Program-made: the position numbers and the translations under genes
The notes under the pieces: model-generated
The model's database searches: none
What the model was told of the DNA's origin: nothing
The model's input: only the letters and a program-made list of their open reading frames with translations
Shown: one piece after another, positions 1-8,097 of the stretch
How positions within the stretch are numbered: the first letter of the stretch is position 1
Layout: each line of letters opens with the position of its first letter
NCBI GenBank assembly: GCA_003212395.1
Contig: QCPU01000010.1
Span: 1-41,339 of the forward strand
DNA length: 41,339 nucleotides
From: Prochlorococcus sp. AG-442-B03
Lineage (GTDB): Bacteria > Cyanobacteriota > Cyanobacteriia > PCC-6307 > Cyanobiaceae
Direction of reading: 5' to 3'

Positions 1-2
1 AT

Positions 3-1331
3 AAAGTTATATACAAAAATAAAAAGAATACACTTTCATTCAAAAATACATATGGTGCAGCTAAGATAAGTTTGGAAGGGATCGAGAAAATAAATAAAAA
101 AATTAATGATAAAGTAAAAGTTGAATTATTAAATTACCAAAAAAATAAACTTGAATTACAACTAAAAACAGGAGATTATCAAGTTACTCTTTTTGGAGCA
201 GGTTCCTCAGGAAAAACATCAATAGCAAGATCATTATTGAAAAATATTGTCGGAAAAACTTCAGCAAAAATTGGTACAACAAAGCAAATTAATAGTTATA
301 AAATTCGTATCCCAATCTTAAAAAGAAACATTAATATAATTGATACACCAGGATTATTTGAACCATCTAAGTTAGGTGAAGAAAGAGAAAAAGGAACAAT
401 TTTACAAGCCTCAAATTCTGATTTAGTTCTCTTTGTGTTAGATCAGGATATTAATAAATATGAAAATTATTTAATTAAAGAATTATTGAAAATAGGAAAA
501 AAAATAATAATAGTGCTAAATAAATGTGATTTAAGGACTAGAGATGAAAATAACCTCATCAAAGAAAATATTATTTCTATAACTTCAGCTCAAAAAAATA
601 AAATTTCAATTGTTAAAACTATTGCAATACCTCAACAATCTCCTTATGTAAACTCAGATGCCTTAAATTTAGCTCCAGAAGTAGGAAGTTTGTTTAAAGA
701 AATAATTGAAACTCTCGATAATAATGGGGAAGAGTTATTGGCAGATAATATCCTTCTCCGCTCAAATAAATTAGGTATTAAAAGTAAAAATTTCGTACAA
801 GAACAAAGAAATTTAATGTCAACTAAAGTGATTAATAAATATATGTGGGTAACAGCAGGAGTAATCCTCGTTAATCCACTTCCAGCGGTTGATTTTCTTA
901 CTACTACCTCTGTTAATCTTCAAATGATAATGGAATTATCAAAAATTTATGAAGTAAAGCTTACTAAAAAAGATGCAAAAGATTTATCGAAATCATTGCT
1001 AAGCGTATTGGCCAAACAAGGAATACTAAAAGGTGGCCTAGCCATTCTTTCACCTGCTTTAGCTACAAGTTTGACTAAAATAATAATATCTAAATCGATA
1101 CAGTCAATTACAGCAGGCTGGTTAATAAAAATAGTAGGACTAAGTTTGATTGAATATTTTCAAAATGGGCAAGATTGGGGAGATGGGGGAATTCAAGAAG
1201 TTGTAGACAAGATCTACAGGATAAGCAAGAGAGAAGACATTTTAAATAACTTCGTAAAAGAAGCTATTTCAAAAATTGAGATAAGGAAGTATTTTAAATC
1301 AAAAAAAAGTTTGCCTCCATTTCCTATGTAA
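3..1331 (+). CDS. GTPase with C-terminal DUF697-like region (5' truncated)
   Basis: The reading frame is open to the left edge, so the gene is cut at its 5' end; the TTG at 72 is only the first start-like codon inside the window. A complete G domain is visible: P-loop GAGSSGKT (about 195-218), DTPG switch II (342-353) and NKCD (519-530). After it come about 150 residues with hydrophobic stretches, including the segment around AVDFLTTTSVNLQ, which resembles DUF697 membrane-associated regions of YcjF-like GTPases. The likely role is a membrane-associated GTPase of unknown target. The last 8 bases overlap the 3' end of a small minus-strand gene. The GTPase call is firm; the specific function is unknown. 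Confidence 0.88.
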   Translation, partial: KVIYKNKKNTLSFKNTYGAAKISLEGIEKINKKINDKVKVELLNYQKNKLELQLKTGDYQVTLFGAGSSGKTSIARSLLKNIVGKTSAKIGTTKQINSYKIRIPILKRNINIIDTPGLFEPSKLGEEREKGTILQASNSDLVLFVLDQDINKYENYLIKELLKIGKKIIIVLNKCDLRTRDENNLIKENIISITSAQKNKISIVKTIAIPQQSPYVNSDALNLAPEVGSLFKEIIETLDNNGEELLADNILLRSNKLGIKSKNFVQEQRNLMSTKVINKYMWVTAGVILVNPLPAVDFLTTTSVNLQMIMELSKIYEVKLTKKDAKDLSKSLLSVLAKQGILKGGLAILSPALATSLTKIIISKSIQSITAGWLIKIVGLSLIEYFQNGQDWGDGGIQEVVDKIYRISKREDILNNFVKEAISKIEIRKYFKSKKSLPPFPM

Positions 1332-1461
1332 AATTTGATAAATGATCATTTAGATAAGTTCTGTAATCAAAGATAGTTATCAAAAGTAAGTAAGCAATGC
1401 AAATTGCTATAGATATAACTCCTGTTATTATTGCAATAATTTTTGGTCTGCCAATATTCAT
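1324..1461 (-). CDS. Small single-span membrane protein, 45 aa
   Basis: This short ORF begins MNIGRPKIIAII and carries one hydrophobic segment (residues about 8-29) followed by a polar tail ending LNDHLSNFT. Its ATG overlaps the TAA stop of the upstream PLP decarboxylase by one base (TAATG), the arrangement expected for translational coupling. Its stop lies 8 bases inside the 3' end of the convergent GTPase gene. The hydrophobic core with a basic N-terminus (N-in topology) and the coupling argue that it is real. I recognise no family; it may be a small membrane subunit or chaperone. It is easily missed because of its length. Confidence 0.7.
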   Translation of the reverse strand: MNIGRPKIIAIITGVISIAICIAYLLLITIFDYRTYLNDHLSNFT

Positions 1462-2849
1462 TAATAAGCATCTAAAGATTTCAAAAGTTTTTCGATATGA
1501 GATTCATTTGTATTGTAGTTTCCCATGACGACCCGTAAAAAATATTTACCTTTAAATTTTGGTCTTGAAAGCATAAAATTATTTTTCAATAGTTCACTCA
1601 CTTTAGTTTTAGTCCAGAAATCAGTATCTTTTGGTGCTAGTCCCTTTGGTATGAATGAAACAATATGTAAGGGACCTGAATATATTTCATATTTTTTTTT
1701 ACTAATATTCTTTATAAAAAAATCTTTTCTTTTTATTGAAGATTTTAAAATATCTTCAATTCCTTTGAGGCCTAAAAAACGTAAGCCTAGCCATAATTTA
1801 ATAACCTCTGCGGGTCTTGAACCTTGTATGCCTATTTCCCCTCTGTTTATGATATCTTCTTTAGATGATAAGTAGGGAAGTCCAGTAGAAAATGTATTTT
1901 CTAAAGAACTCATTTCTGAAACTAATAACAACGATGATGTCTTTGTAATGCCAATTATTTTTTGAGGATTTATTGTTATCGAATTAGCCTGATTAATATT
2001 ATTTAATCCTTCTATTGCAATAGAAGTTACAGCAAAAATACCTCCAATGGAGCCATCAATATGTAGCCATATATTTCTTTCTTTGCAAATTTCACTTATG
2101 TCTTTAATAGGATCAATTGCGCCTCTTACTGTTGTACCTAGCGTTGCAACGATAGCGAAGACCTTTTTATTTTCAAAAAAACATTTATCTATAGTTTTTT
2201 TTAGATTTTGTATATCCATACAACCGTTATCATCAGTTTTAATTCTGACAAGATTTGCTTCATCAAGACCCATTATTCTTGTACATTTAATAAAGGAGGT
2301 GTGAGCATCTTCGCTAACAAGTAATACAGAATTGGGATCTGAACCTAATCCAGAATTATATCTAGCTGCTATAAGTGCATTCAAATTACTTAAAGTACCT
2401 CCGCTAGCTGCTATGCCTCCTGAAGAATTATTAAACCCTATTTTCTTTGCAAACCATTTGCATAATGATTCCTCAAGCAAAGTAACACTTGGAGACAATT
2501 CGTAAGCAAGCAGATTATTATTTAAACCAGCAGCAATTAAATCGCCTAAAATAGAAAAAATCAAAGGTGGGGGATCCAGATGAGCTAGAGAGCCCGGATG
2601 AACTGGATTAAATGAATTATTCAGAAGGGATTGAATCTCAGAAAACAAATCGTCTGTAGAATTACCATCCTCATCAGGCATTAAGCACTTGAAATTCTCA
2701 TCAAAGGGCAATGGACCATATTTCTCAGCTTTAGAGAACCAGTCACAAAGAATATGAGTTGCTCTATTTAGGAGAGTAATTAAGTTATCGTTAGTCCCTA
2801 AATACGAAGGGAAGTATACATCTTTTTTATTATTTAAATCTTCAGTCAT
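1461..2849 (-). CDS. PLP-dependent group II decarboxylase family protein
   Basis: This 462-residue protein belongs to the fold-type I family of glutamate, diaminobutyrate and aromatic-amino-acid decarboxylases. Visible family features are the N-terminal HPGSLAHLDPPP segment (about 84-95), the SGGTLSN substrate/cofactor loop (149-155), the AH pair at 182-183 that stacks on PLP, an Asp in HIDGSIGG (D265) that would bind the pyridine nitrogen, and the Schiff-base lysine in NPQKIIG (K297). The usual HVDAA is replaced by HIDGS and the usual NPHK by NPQK, so the substrate cannot be assigned. Diaminobutyrate, glutamate or aromatic substrates are all possible. It is followed by an overlapping small membrane protein gene and diverges from tadA across 43 bases. 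Confidence 0.85.
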   Translation of the reverse strand: MTEDLNNKKDVYFPSYLGTNDNLITLLNRATHILCDWFSKAEKYGPLPFDENFKCLMPDEDGNSTDDLFSEIQSLLNNSFNPVHPGSLAHLDPPPLIFSILGDLIAAGLNNNLLAYELSPSVTLLEESLCKWFAKKIGFNNSSGGIAASGGTLSNLNALIAARYNSGLGSDPNSVLLVSEDAHTSFIKCTRIMGLDEANLVRIKTDDNGCMDIQNLKKTIDKCFFENKKVFAIVATLGTTVRGAIDPIKDISEICKERNIWLHIDGSIGGIFAVTSIAIEGLNNINQANSITINPQKIIGITKTSSLLLVSEMSSLENTFSTGLPYLSSKEDIINRGEIGIQGSRPAEVIKLWLGLRFLGLKGIEDILKSSIKRKDFFIKNISKKKYEIYSGPLHIVSFIPKGLAPKDTDFWTKTKVSELLKNNFMLSRPKFKGKYFLRVVMGNYNTNESHIEKLLKSLDAY

Positions 2850-2892
2850 CAGATAAGATATCTATTAATAAGTTTATTCTCAATATTGGTAA

Positions 2893-3408
2893 ATGAGGTA
2901 TATTTTTGAAAATGTAAATAGTAATTACGATAGACAGAAAGGAATAAATATTTCAAATTACTCTAGATGGATGAACTCTATTTTAAGAAGATCAGAAGAA
3001 ATTGGAAAAGTTGAGTTACCAATCTGTTCAATAATATTAGATGAAAGAGGAAGATGTATAGGAAGAGGGGTTAACAGGAGAAATATAAATAAGGATCCGT
3101 TAGGTCATGCTGAAATAATGGCACTGAAGCAAGCATCTCTAATAAAAAATGATTGGAGATTTAATGAATGTATTATTATCACAAATTTAGAACCATGTAC
3201 CATGTGTGCATCTGCACTTATTCAAGCAAGGATGGGTAAAGTAGTTTTTGGTGCTTACGATAAGAAAAGAGGTGGATTGGGCGGCTCAATTGACTTATCA
3301 AAACATAAAAGTTCTCATCATAAAATGGAAATTATAGGGGGCATTTTAGAAGACGAATGCAGTAAAGTTTTACAATTATGGTTTAAAAAGTTGAGGACTC
3401 AAAAATAG
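2893..3408 (+). CDS. tadA: tRNA-specific adenosine deaminase TadA
   Basis: The product is a cytidine/deoxycytidylate deaminase-fold enzyme that converts the wobble adenosine of tRNA-Arg(ACG) to inosine. The zinc and catalytic signature is complete: H-A-E in GHAEIMAL (residues 72-74) and PCTMC (about 102-106). The C-terminal part retains the family's GAYDKKRGGLGG region. The called start gives 171 residues, slightly long; an in-frame ATG at 2971 would remove 26 residues and bring it nearer the usual length, so the N-terminus is uncertain. The last 26 bases overlap the 3' end of the convergent aminotransferase gene. Confidence 0.9.
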   Translation: MRYIFENVNSNYDRQKGINISNYSRWMNSILRRSEEIGKVELPICSIILDERGRCIGRGVNRRNINKDPLGHAEIMALKQASLIKNDWRFNECIIITNLEPCTMCASALIQARMGKVVFGAYDKKRGGLGGSIDLSKHKSSHHKMEIIGGILEDECSKVLQLWFKKLRTQK

Positions 3409-4567
3409 AATATTTTTTTAACTCAGTATCAAATAGGTTTAATAATCTGTCTACATTCTCCTCACTTGAGTTAAATCCCATTAATCCTATGCGCCATACC
3501 TTACCAGACAATTCTCCAAGTCCATTTCCTATTTCTATTCCAAAGTTTCTTAAAAGATGATTTCTAAAAGCATCTCCATCAACTGCTGGTGGGATTTTAA
3601 CTGTTGTGAGAGTTGGCAATCGATAATCCTTTGATACATGTAATTCCATGCCTAAACTTTCTAAACCATTACAAAGTTTCTTTGCATTAGTATTATGCCT
3701 ATTCCAAACATTCTCTAAACCTTCATTTGCAATTAATCGTAAACCTTCTCGAATAGCATAATTCATATTTACAGGGGCAGTATGGTGGTAAACGCGATCA
3801 GAACCCCAATATTTATTTAAAAGGGATAAATCTAAATACCAGTTGGGAACTTTTGTTTTTCTTGAACTTAGTTTTTCTTCTGCTCTCTCATTCATTGTAA
3901 AAGGACTTAATCCAGGCGGGCAGCTTAGTCCTTTCTGACTACAACTATACGCTAAATCTATTTTCCATTCATCTACCAATAATTCTAGGGCGCCAAGAGA
4001 AGTAACTGCGTCAACTAAAAACAAGCAATTATTTTTTCTACATACATCACCAATTCCATCAAGAGGTTGTAAAACCCCGCTAGATGTTTCAGCATGAACA
4101 ATAGCAAATATAGTTGGTTTTTTAGTCTCTATTTCGTACTTGATTTCTTCAAAGGAAAAGCATTCTCCCCAAGGTTTTTCAATTACAGAAACATCTGCTT
4201 TATACCTATTTGCCATATCAACTAATCTGTCTCCAAAATATCCTTTTTTAGCGATGAGAATTTTTTCTCCTTCCTCTATAAAATTTGCTATTGAAGCTTC
4301 CATAGCTGCGCTTCCAGTACCACTCATTGGAAGAGTCAGGCGATTATTGCATTGCCAGGTATATCTCAGAAGTTTTTGAACATCAGACATCAATGAAATA
4401 TATGCTTCATCTAAATGACCAATTGGATTTAGGGAAAGAGCACTGAGAACTTCTGGATGAGCATTTGAAGGACCGGGACCTAATAAAAGTCTAGAGGGAA
4501 CATAAGTCTTTGAGAGATGAGATAAATTCTCTTCATTTAAAGCCGAAATAAGTTTTGCTTCTGTCAA
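3383..4567 (-). CDS. Class V aminotransferase (alanine/serine-glyoxylate type)
   Basis: This 394-residue PLP enzyme matches the alanine-glyoxylate / serine-pyruvate aminotransferase group. It has the N-terminal LLGPGPSNAHPEVL motif (about 28-41), the MSGTGSAAMEA phosphate-binding loop (81-91), the PLP-binding aspartate in LVDAVTSLG (D186) and the Schiff-base lysine in SCSQKGLSCPPG (K212). In cyanobacteria this enzyme is expected to move amino groups between alanine or serine and glyoxylate, linking it to photorespiratory metabolism; that role is inferred from the family. It converges on tadA with a 26-base overlap and is divergent from glnA over about 213 bases. Confidence 0.88.
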   Translation of the reverse strand: MTEAKLISALNEENLSHLSKTYVPSRLLLGPGPSNAHPEVLSALSLNPIGHLDEAYISLMSDVQKLLRYTWQCNNRLTLPMSGTGSAAMEASIANFIEEGEKILIAKKGYFGDRLVDMANRYKADVSVIEKPWGECFSFEEIKYEIETKKPTIFAIVHAETSSGVLQPLDGIGDVCRKNNCLFLVDAVTSLGALELLVDEWKIDLAYSCSQKGLSCPPGLSPFTMNERAEEKLSSRKTKVPNWYLDLSLLNKYWGSDRVYHHTAPVNMNYAIREGLRLIANEGLENVWNRHNTNAKKLCNGLESLGMELHVSKDYRLPTLTTVKIPPAVDGDAFRNHLLRNFGIEIGNGLGELSGKVWRIGLMGFNSSEENVDRLLNLFDTELKKYSIFESSTF

Positions 4568-4717
4568 AGCATTACATTTAATTACTTTTAAATTAGACTA
4601 ATTTGGTCACATAAGCGATATTTATTTAAAGAAATTCATTCAATTTAAATATTTAGGTAAACAATTATTAAACTTATGACTTGAAATACTAAAAGAAGTC
4701 ATCTAGTCTTAAAAAAA

Positions 4718-4759
4718 GTTACCATTGATACACAACAAGAATCATCAAGTTATTAATTT
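4718..4759 (+). promoter_or_regulatory. Candidate NtcA-activated promoter of glnA
   Basis: GTT-N8-TAC at 4718-4731 differs from the cyanobacterial NtcA consensus GTA-N8-TAC at one base. Exactly 22 bases later comes TAATTT (4754-4759), which fits the TAN3T -10 box of class II NtcA promoters, where activator spacing is 22-23 bases. It lies 22 bases before the glnA ATG. NtcA control of glnA is well established in cyanobacteria; its operation here is inference from motif and spacing. Confidence 0.7.
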
Positions 4760-4780
4760 CATATAAGGTATTACAAAATT

Positions 4781-6202
4781 ATGTCTAAATCTCCTCAAGA
4801 TGTTTTAAGTCAAATTAAAGACGAAGGAATTGAACTCATCGATTTAAAATTCACTGATATTCATGGAAAATGGCAACACTTAACTCTTACATCAGACATG
4901 ATAGAGGAGGATTCTTTTACAGAAGGCTTAGCATTTGATGGCTCATCAATAAGAGGTTGGAAAGCAATAAATGCTTCAGATATGTCAATGGTTCCCGATG
5001 CAAGTACAGCTTGGATTGATCCTTTTTATAAACATAAAACCCTAAGTATGATTTGCTCTATTCAAGAGCCAAGAAGTGGGGAGCCTTATGATAGGTGTCC
5101 AAGAGCTTTAGCTCAAAAGGCATTAAAATATTTGGACTCAACTGGCATAGCAGATACTGCATTTTTTGGGCCAGAGCCAGAATTCTTTTTATTTGATGAT
5201 GTTAGATATGACTCTAAAGAAGGAGGTTGTTTCTATAGTGTAGATACTATTGAAGCACCATGGAATACAGGGAGAATTGAAGAAGGAGGAAACCTAGGAT
5301 ACAAAATACAATATAAAGAGGGATATTTTCCTGTAGCTCCAAATGATACTGCGCAAGATATCAGATCTGAGATGCTTCTTCTAATGGGTGAATTAGGAAT
5401 CCCAACAGAGAAACATCACCATGAAGTTGCTGGTGCTGGGCAACACGAGCTTGGAATGAAGTTTGATTCTTTAATTAATGCTGCTGATAACGTTATGACC
5501 TATAAATACGTGGTTAGGAACGTAGCTAAAAAGTATGGCAAAACAGCTACCTTTATGCCCAAACCTGTTTTTAACGATAATGGAACCGGGATGCATGTTC
5601 ACCAAAGTTTATGGAAGAGTGGACAGCCACTATTTTTTGGTGAAGGAGCATATGCAAATTTATCTCAAACAGCGAGATGGTATATCGGAGGCATACTTAA
5701 ACATGCACCTTCATTCCTAGCATTTACTAACCCAACTACAAATAGCTATAAACGATTGGTTCCAGGATTCGAAGCACCTGTAAATCTAGTTTATTCAGAG
5801 GGTAATAGATCAGCTGCAGTAAGAATACCTCTAACAGGTCCAAGTCCTAAAGCTAAAAGATTAGAATTCAGATCAGGTGATGCACTAGCAAACCCTTACT
5901 TAGCATTCTCTGTAATGATGCTTGCTGGTATTGATGGAATTAAAAATCAAATAGATCCTGGTGATGGAGTAGATGTAGATTTATTTGAACTTCCTGCTGA
6001 TGAACTTGCAAAAATTGATACAGTTCCTTCATCTCTAAATGATTCACTTAATGCGCTAAAAGCAGATAAAGATTATCTATTAGCTGGTGGAGTATTTACT
6101 GAAGATTTTATTGATAACTTTATCGATATAAAATACGAAGAGGTACAACAACTAAGACAAAGGCCTCATCCACATGAATTTTTCATGTATTACGATGCAT
6201 AG
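4781..6202 (+). CDS. glnA: Type I glutamine synthetase
   Basis: GlnA condenses ammonium and glutamate to glutamine with ATP, the entry point of the GS-GOGAT cycle; the enzyme is a cytoplasmic dodecamer. At 473 residues it has the full GSI length. Visible motifs are the beta-Grasp segment [15 protein letters not shown], the FDGSSIRGW loop, the ATP-binding block [16 protein letters not shown] and the [17 protein letters not shown] segment. At the position of the enterobacterial adenylylated tyrosine (LYDLP) this protein has Phe (LFELP, F402), so adenylylation there is impossible. The gene stands alone, with a candidate NtcA promoter upstream and a strong intrinsic terminator downstream. Confidence 0.98.
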   Translation: MSKSPQDVLSQIKDEGIELIDLKFTDIHGKWQHLTLTSDMIEEDSFTEGLAFDGSSIRGWKAINASDMSMVPDASTAWIDPFYKHKTLSMICSIQEPRSGEPYDRCPRALAQKALKYLDSTGIADTAFFGPEPEFFLFDDVRYDSKEGGCFYSVDTIEAPWNTGRIEEGGNLGYKIQYKEGYFPVAPNDTAQDIRSEMLLLMGELGIPTEKHHHEVAGAGQHELGMKFDSLINAADNVMTYKYVVRNVAKKYGKTATFMPKPVFNDNGTGMHVHQSLWKSGQPLFFGEGAYANLSQTARWYIGGILKHAPSFLAFTNPTTNSYKRLVPGFEAPVNLVYSEGNRSAAVRIPLTGPSPKAKRLEFRSGDALANPYLAFSVMMLAGIDGIKNQIDPGDGVDVDLFELPADELAKIDTVPSSLNDSLNALKADKDYLLAGGVFTEDFIDNFIDIKYEEVQQLRQRPHPHEFFMYYDA

Positions 6203-6227
6203 TTAAAAGAATTTATTAGTTTAAATT

Positions 6228-6276
6228 AATCAATTTGAGAAATATCACAAAATATTCTCAAATTGATTTTTTTTTT
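6228..6276 (+). terminator. Rho-independent terminator of glnA
   Basis: A perfect 14-base inverted repeat (6228-6241 pairing with 6255-6268, loop of 13 bases) ends in an uninterrupted T tract to 6276. It lies 26 bases after the glnA stop codon and before the next gene, and is the clearest intrinsic terminator in the window. Confidence 0.9.
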
Positions 6277-6304
6277 GTTGGAATATAAATATATAAATTA
6301 AAAA

Positions 6305-7360
6305 ATGGCAAGGGAATCTATTTCAAAAATTGCATATAAAACGCTTCAACAAAGTAAAAGCATTGCAGGTTTCGCTCACAAACAGATCAGTTCAAGATTA
6401 ATGAATTTTATTCTTCCTGATTCAAATCTTGAAAATTTTAATATAGATAAAGATCTTTTAATGCAAATCCAAAATTCTATGGATAACTTAAGAGAAGAAG
6501 ATTGGAATGATGCTGAAAAAAATGTTTATCCAAAAAAATTATTGTTTGATGAGCCATGGCTTAGATATTTAACTCAATATCCTAAAATTTGGCTCGATAT
6601 GCCAAATACATGGGAAAGAAGAAGAAAACAAACCTTTGAAGATCTTCCAAAATCAATTGAAAAAGATAATTATCCTCAATATTATTTGAGAAATTTTCAT
6701 CATCAAACAGATGGTTATTTATCAGATTTCTCTGCTAGCATTTACGACTTACAAGTAGAGATACTTTTCAATGGAAGTGCTGACTCAATGAGGAGAAGAA
6801 TAATTAAGCCTATTAAAGAGGGACTTGAAAGATTTAGCAATAGAAAAAAAAGTTCTATAAACATACTTGATGTAGCTACAGGATCAGGAAGGACATTAAA
6901 ACAACTAAGAGCTGCATTTCCTAAAGAAAAAATTACAGGAATTGATTTATCTGATTCATACTTAAAAGAGGCAAGTAGATATATTTCAGATTTAGACGGA
7001 GATTTAATTGAGTTAATAAAAGGTAATGCAGAAGAATTACCTTTTGATAATAATAGTTTTCAATGCATTTCTTGTGTTTACTTGTTTCATGAATTGCCTA
7101 GAACAATTAGAGCAAAAGTATTAAATGAATTTTTTAGAGTTCTTGAACCAGGTGGAGTATTAGTTTTAGCTGATTCAATTCAAATAAGCGATTCACCTGA
7201 CTTTACATCAGTAATGGAAAGCTTCTATAAATCTTTTCATGAGCCTTTTTATTGTGATTACATAAAAGAAGATATAGATTTTAAAATTCAGGAAGTAGGG
7301 TTTAAAGATGTAAAATCAAATTCCTTTTTTATGACTAAAGTATGGTCTGCTGTAAAGTAA
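6305..7360 (+). CDS. SAM-dependent class I methyltransferase
   Basis: This 351-residue protein has an N-terminal region of about 180 residues with no motif I recognise, then a Rossmann methyltransferase domain. Motif I is LDVATGSGRT (188-197), the acidic residue after strand 2 is in GIDLS (212-216), and the post-motif segments SCVYLFHELP and EFFRVLEPGGVLVLAD are typical of the UbiE/Methyltransf_11 group. The long N-terminal extension is not typical of UbiE itself, so the substrate is left open. It follows the glnA terminator and is 12 bases upstream of a small conserved gene, with which it is probably cotranscribed. Confidence 0.85.
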   Translation: MARESISKIAYKTLQQSKSIAGFAHKQISSRLMNFILPDSNLENFNIDKDLLMQIQNSMDNLREEDWNDAEKNVYPKKLLFDEPWLRYLTQYPKIWLDMPNTWERRRKQTFEDLPKSIEKDNYPQYYLRNFHHQTDGYLSDFSASIYDLQVEILFNGSADSMRRRIIKPIKEGLERFSNRKKSSINILDVATGSGRTLKQLRAAFPKEKITGIDLSDSYLKEASRYISDLDGDLIELIKGNAEELPFDNNSFQCISCVYLFHELPRTIRAKVLNEFFRVLEPGGVLVLADSIQISDSPDFTSVMESFYKSFHEPFYCDYIKEDIDFKIQEVGFKDVKSNSFFMTKVWSAVK

Positions 7361-7372
7361 ATTAAAACTTCT

Positions 7373-7636
7373 ATGACCTATTGGGATAAAGAAACTATTA
7401 AACTTGTTCAAAGTCTTAATGGCAAATTAAAAATTGATCATTCTAAATGGCACAAAGATAAAGGAAATAAATATAAACGGTCTGCAGAACTAATTTCTGC
7501 GGGATTATGCCAATTAATTATTTCTTGTAATGAGAAGCAAACTATTGAGTATATTGAAGAAAGTATTAAATGGTTAAAAGAAATTAACGTAGATCAACCT
7601 TGCCCGAGTAAAAATCACCTTTTTAAAGCCAACTGA
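7373..7636 (+). CDS. Small conserved cyanobacterial protein (DUF6439-like)
   Basis: This 87-residue soluble protein has no signal peptide or membrane span. The pattern of a leading WDKETIKLVQSLNGKL helix, a WHKDKGNKYKRSAELI segment and a C-terminal CPSKNH matches my memory of the cyanobacterial DUF6439 family, whose function is unknown; that assignment is tentative. It follows the methyltransferase by 12 bases and its last 22 bases overlap the 3' end of the convergent anti-sigma kinase gene. Confidence 0.75.
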   Translation: MTYWDKETIKLVQSLNGKLKIDHSKWHKDKGNKYKRSAELISAGLCQLIISCNEKQTIEYIEESIKWLKEINVDQPCPSKNHLFKAN

Positions 7637-8049
7637 AGCCTATTACCTTTACTACTCCATCTAATGTCATCAAAACATTCATTAATAATGTATAGGCCAC
7701 GTCCATTTACACTACTTAATTTTTTTGGTAATTTGTAGTCTCTTTTTTTTATTTCTAAACCATTACCTTGATCTTGAATTTGCCAAACACACCAATTAGG
7801 AGTAATTATTCTTCTTACTCTAATATTTTTTTTAGGATCTAATTTATTTCCATGTTTTACAGCGTTAACTAGAGCTTCATGTAAACCAAGTTTTATAAGA
7901 TAGCTTGATTGAGAATTTTTAATAGGTTCTAATAATTGATCGACAAATTCATTTAACTGTAATGATGATTCGAATTCGTAGTTTGACCAGTTAATCTTTG
8001 GTCTTTTAAAAAATTTTTTTAAAATATTTTTGCCCCGAAATAAGGACAT
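7615..8049 (-). CDS. RsbW-like anti-sigma factor / serine kinase
   Basis: This 144-residue single-domain protein has a GHKL (HATPase_c_2) ATP-binding fold as in RsbW and SpoIIAB. The N box is HEALVNAVKHG (57-67), the G1 box DQGNGL (93-98) and the G2 box GRGLYIIN (116-123). Family members bind a sigma factor and phosphorylate a STAS-domain antagonist. A STAS protein with the target Ser motif lies about 24 kb away at 32020 and is a natural partner candidate, though no sequence evidence ties the two together. Which sigma factor it acts on is unknown. The gene has an unusual basic N-terminus of about 17 residues. Confidence 0.85.
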   Translation of the reverse strand: MSLFRGKNILKKFFKRPKINWSNYEFESSLQLNEFVDQLLEPIKNSQSSYLIKLGLHEALVNAVKHGNKLDPKKNIRVRRIITPNWCVWQIQDQGNGLEIKKRDYKLPKKLSSVNGRGLYIINECFDDIRWSSKGNRLQLALKR

Positions 8050-8097
8050 AATAATATTTTGTTACTTTCTTAATTTTAACTTATTAAACACCTCAAT

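Noticed and set aside
1525..2304. Plus-strand ORFs of 116 and 85 residues inside the PLP decarboxylase
   Set aside because: They are antisense to a strongly conserved gene and have no recognisable domains.
4676..4702. Inverted repeat ATGACTT / AAGTCAT upstream of glnA
   Set aside because: A 7-bp stem with no T tract; likely chance in AT-rich sequence, though it lies just upstream of the NtcA element.
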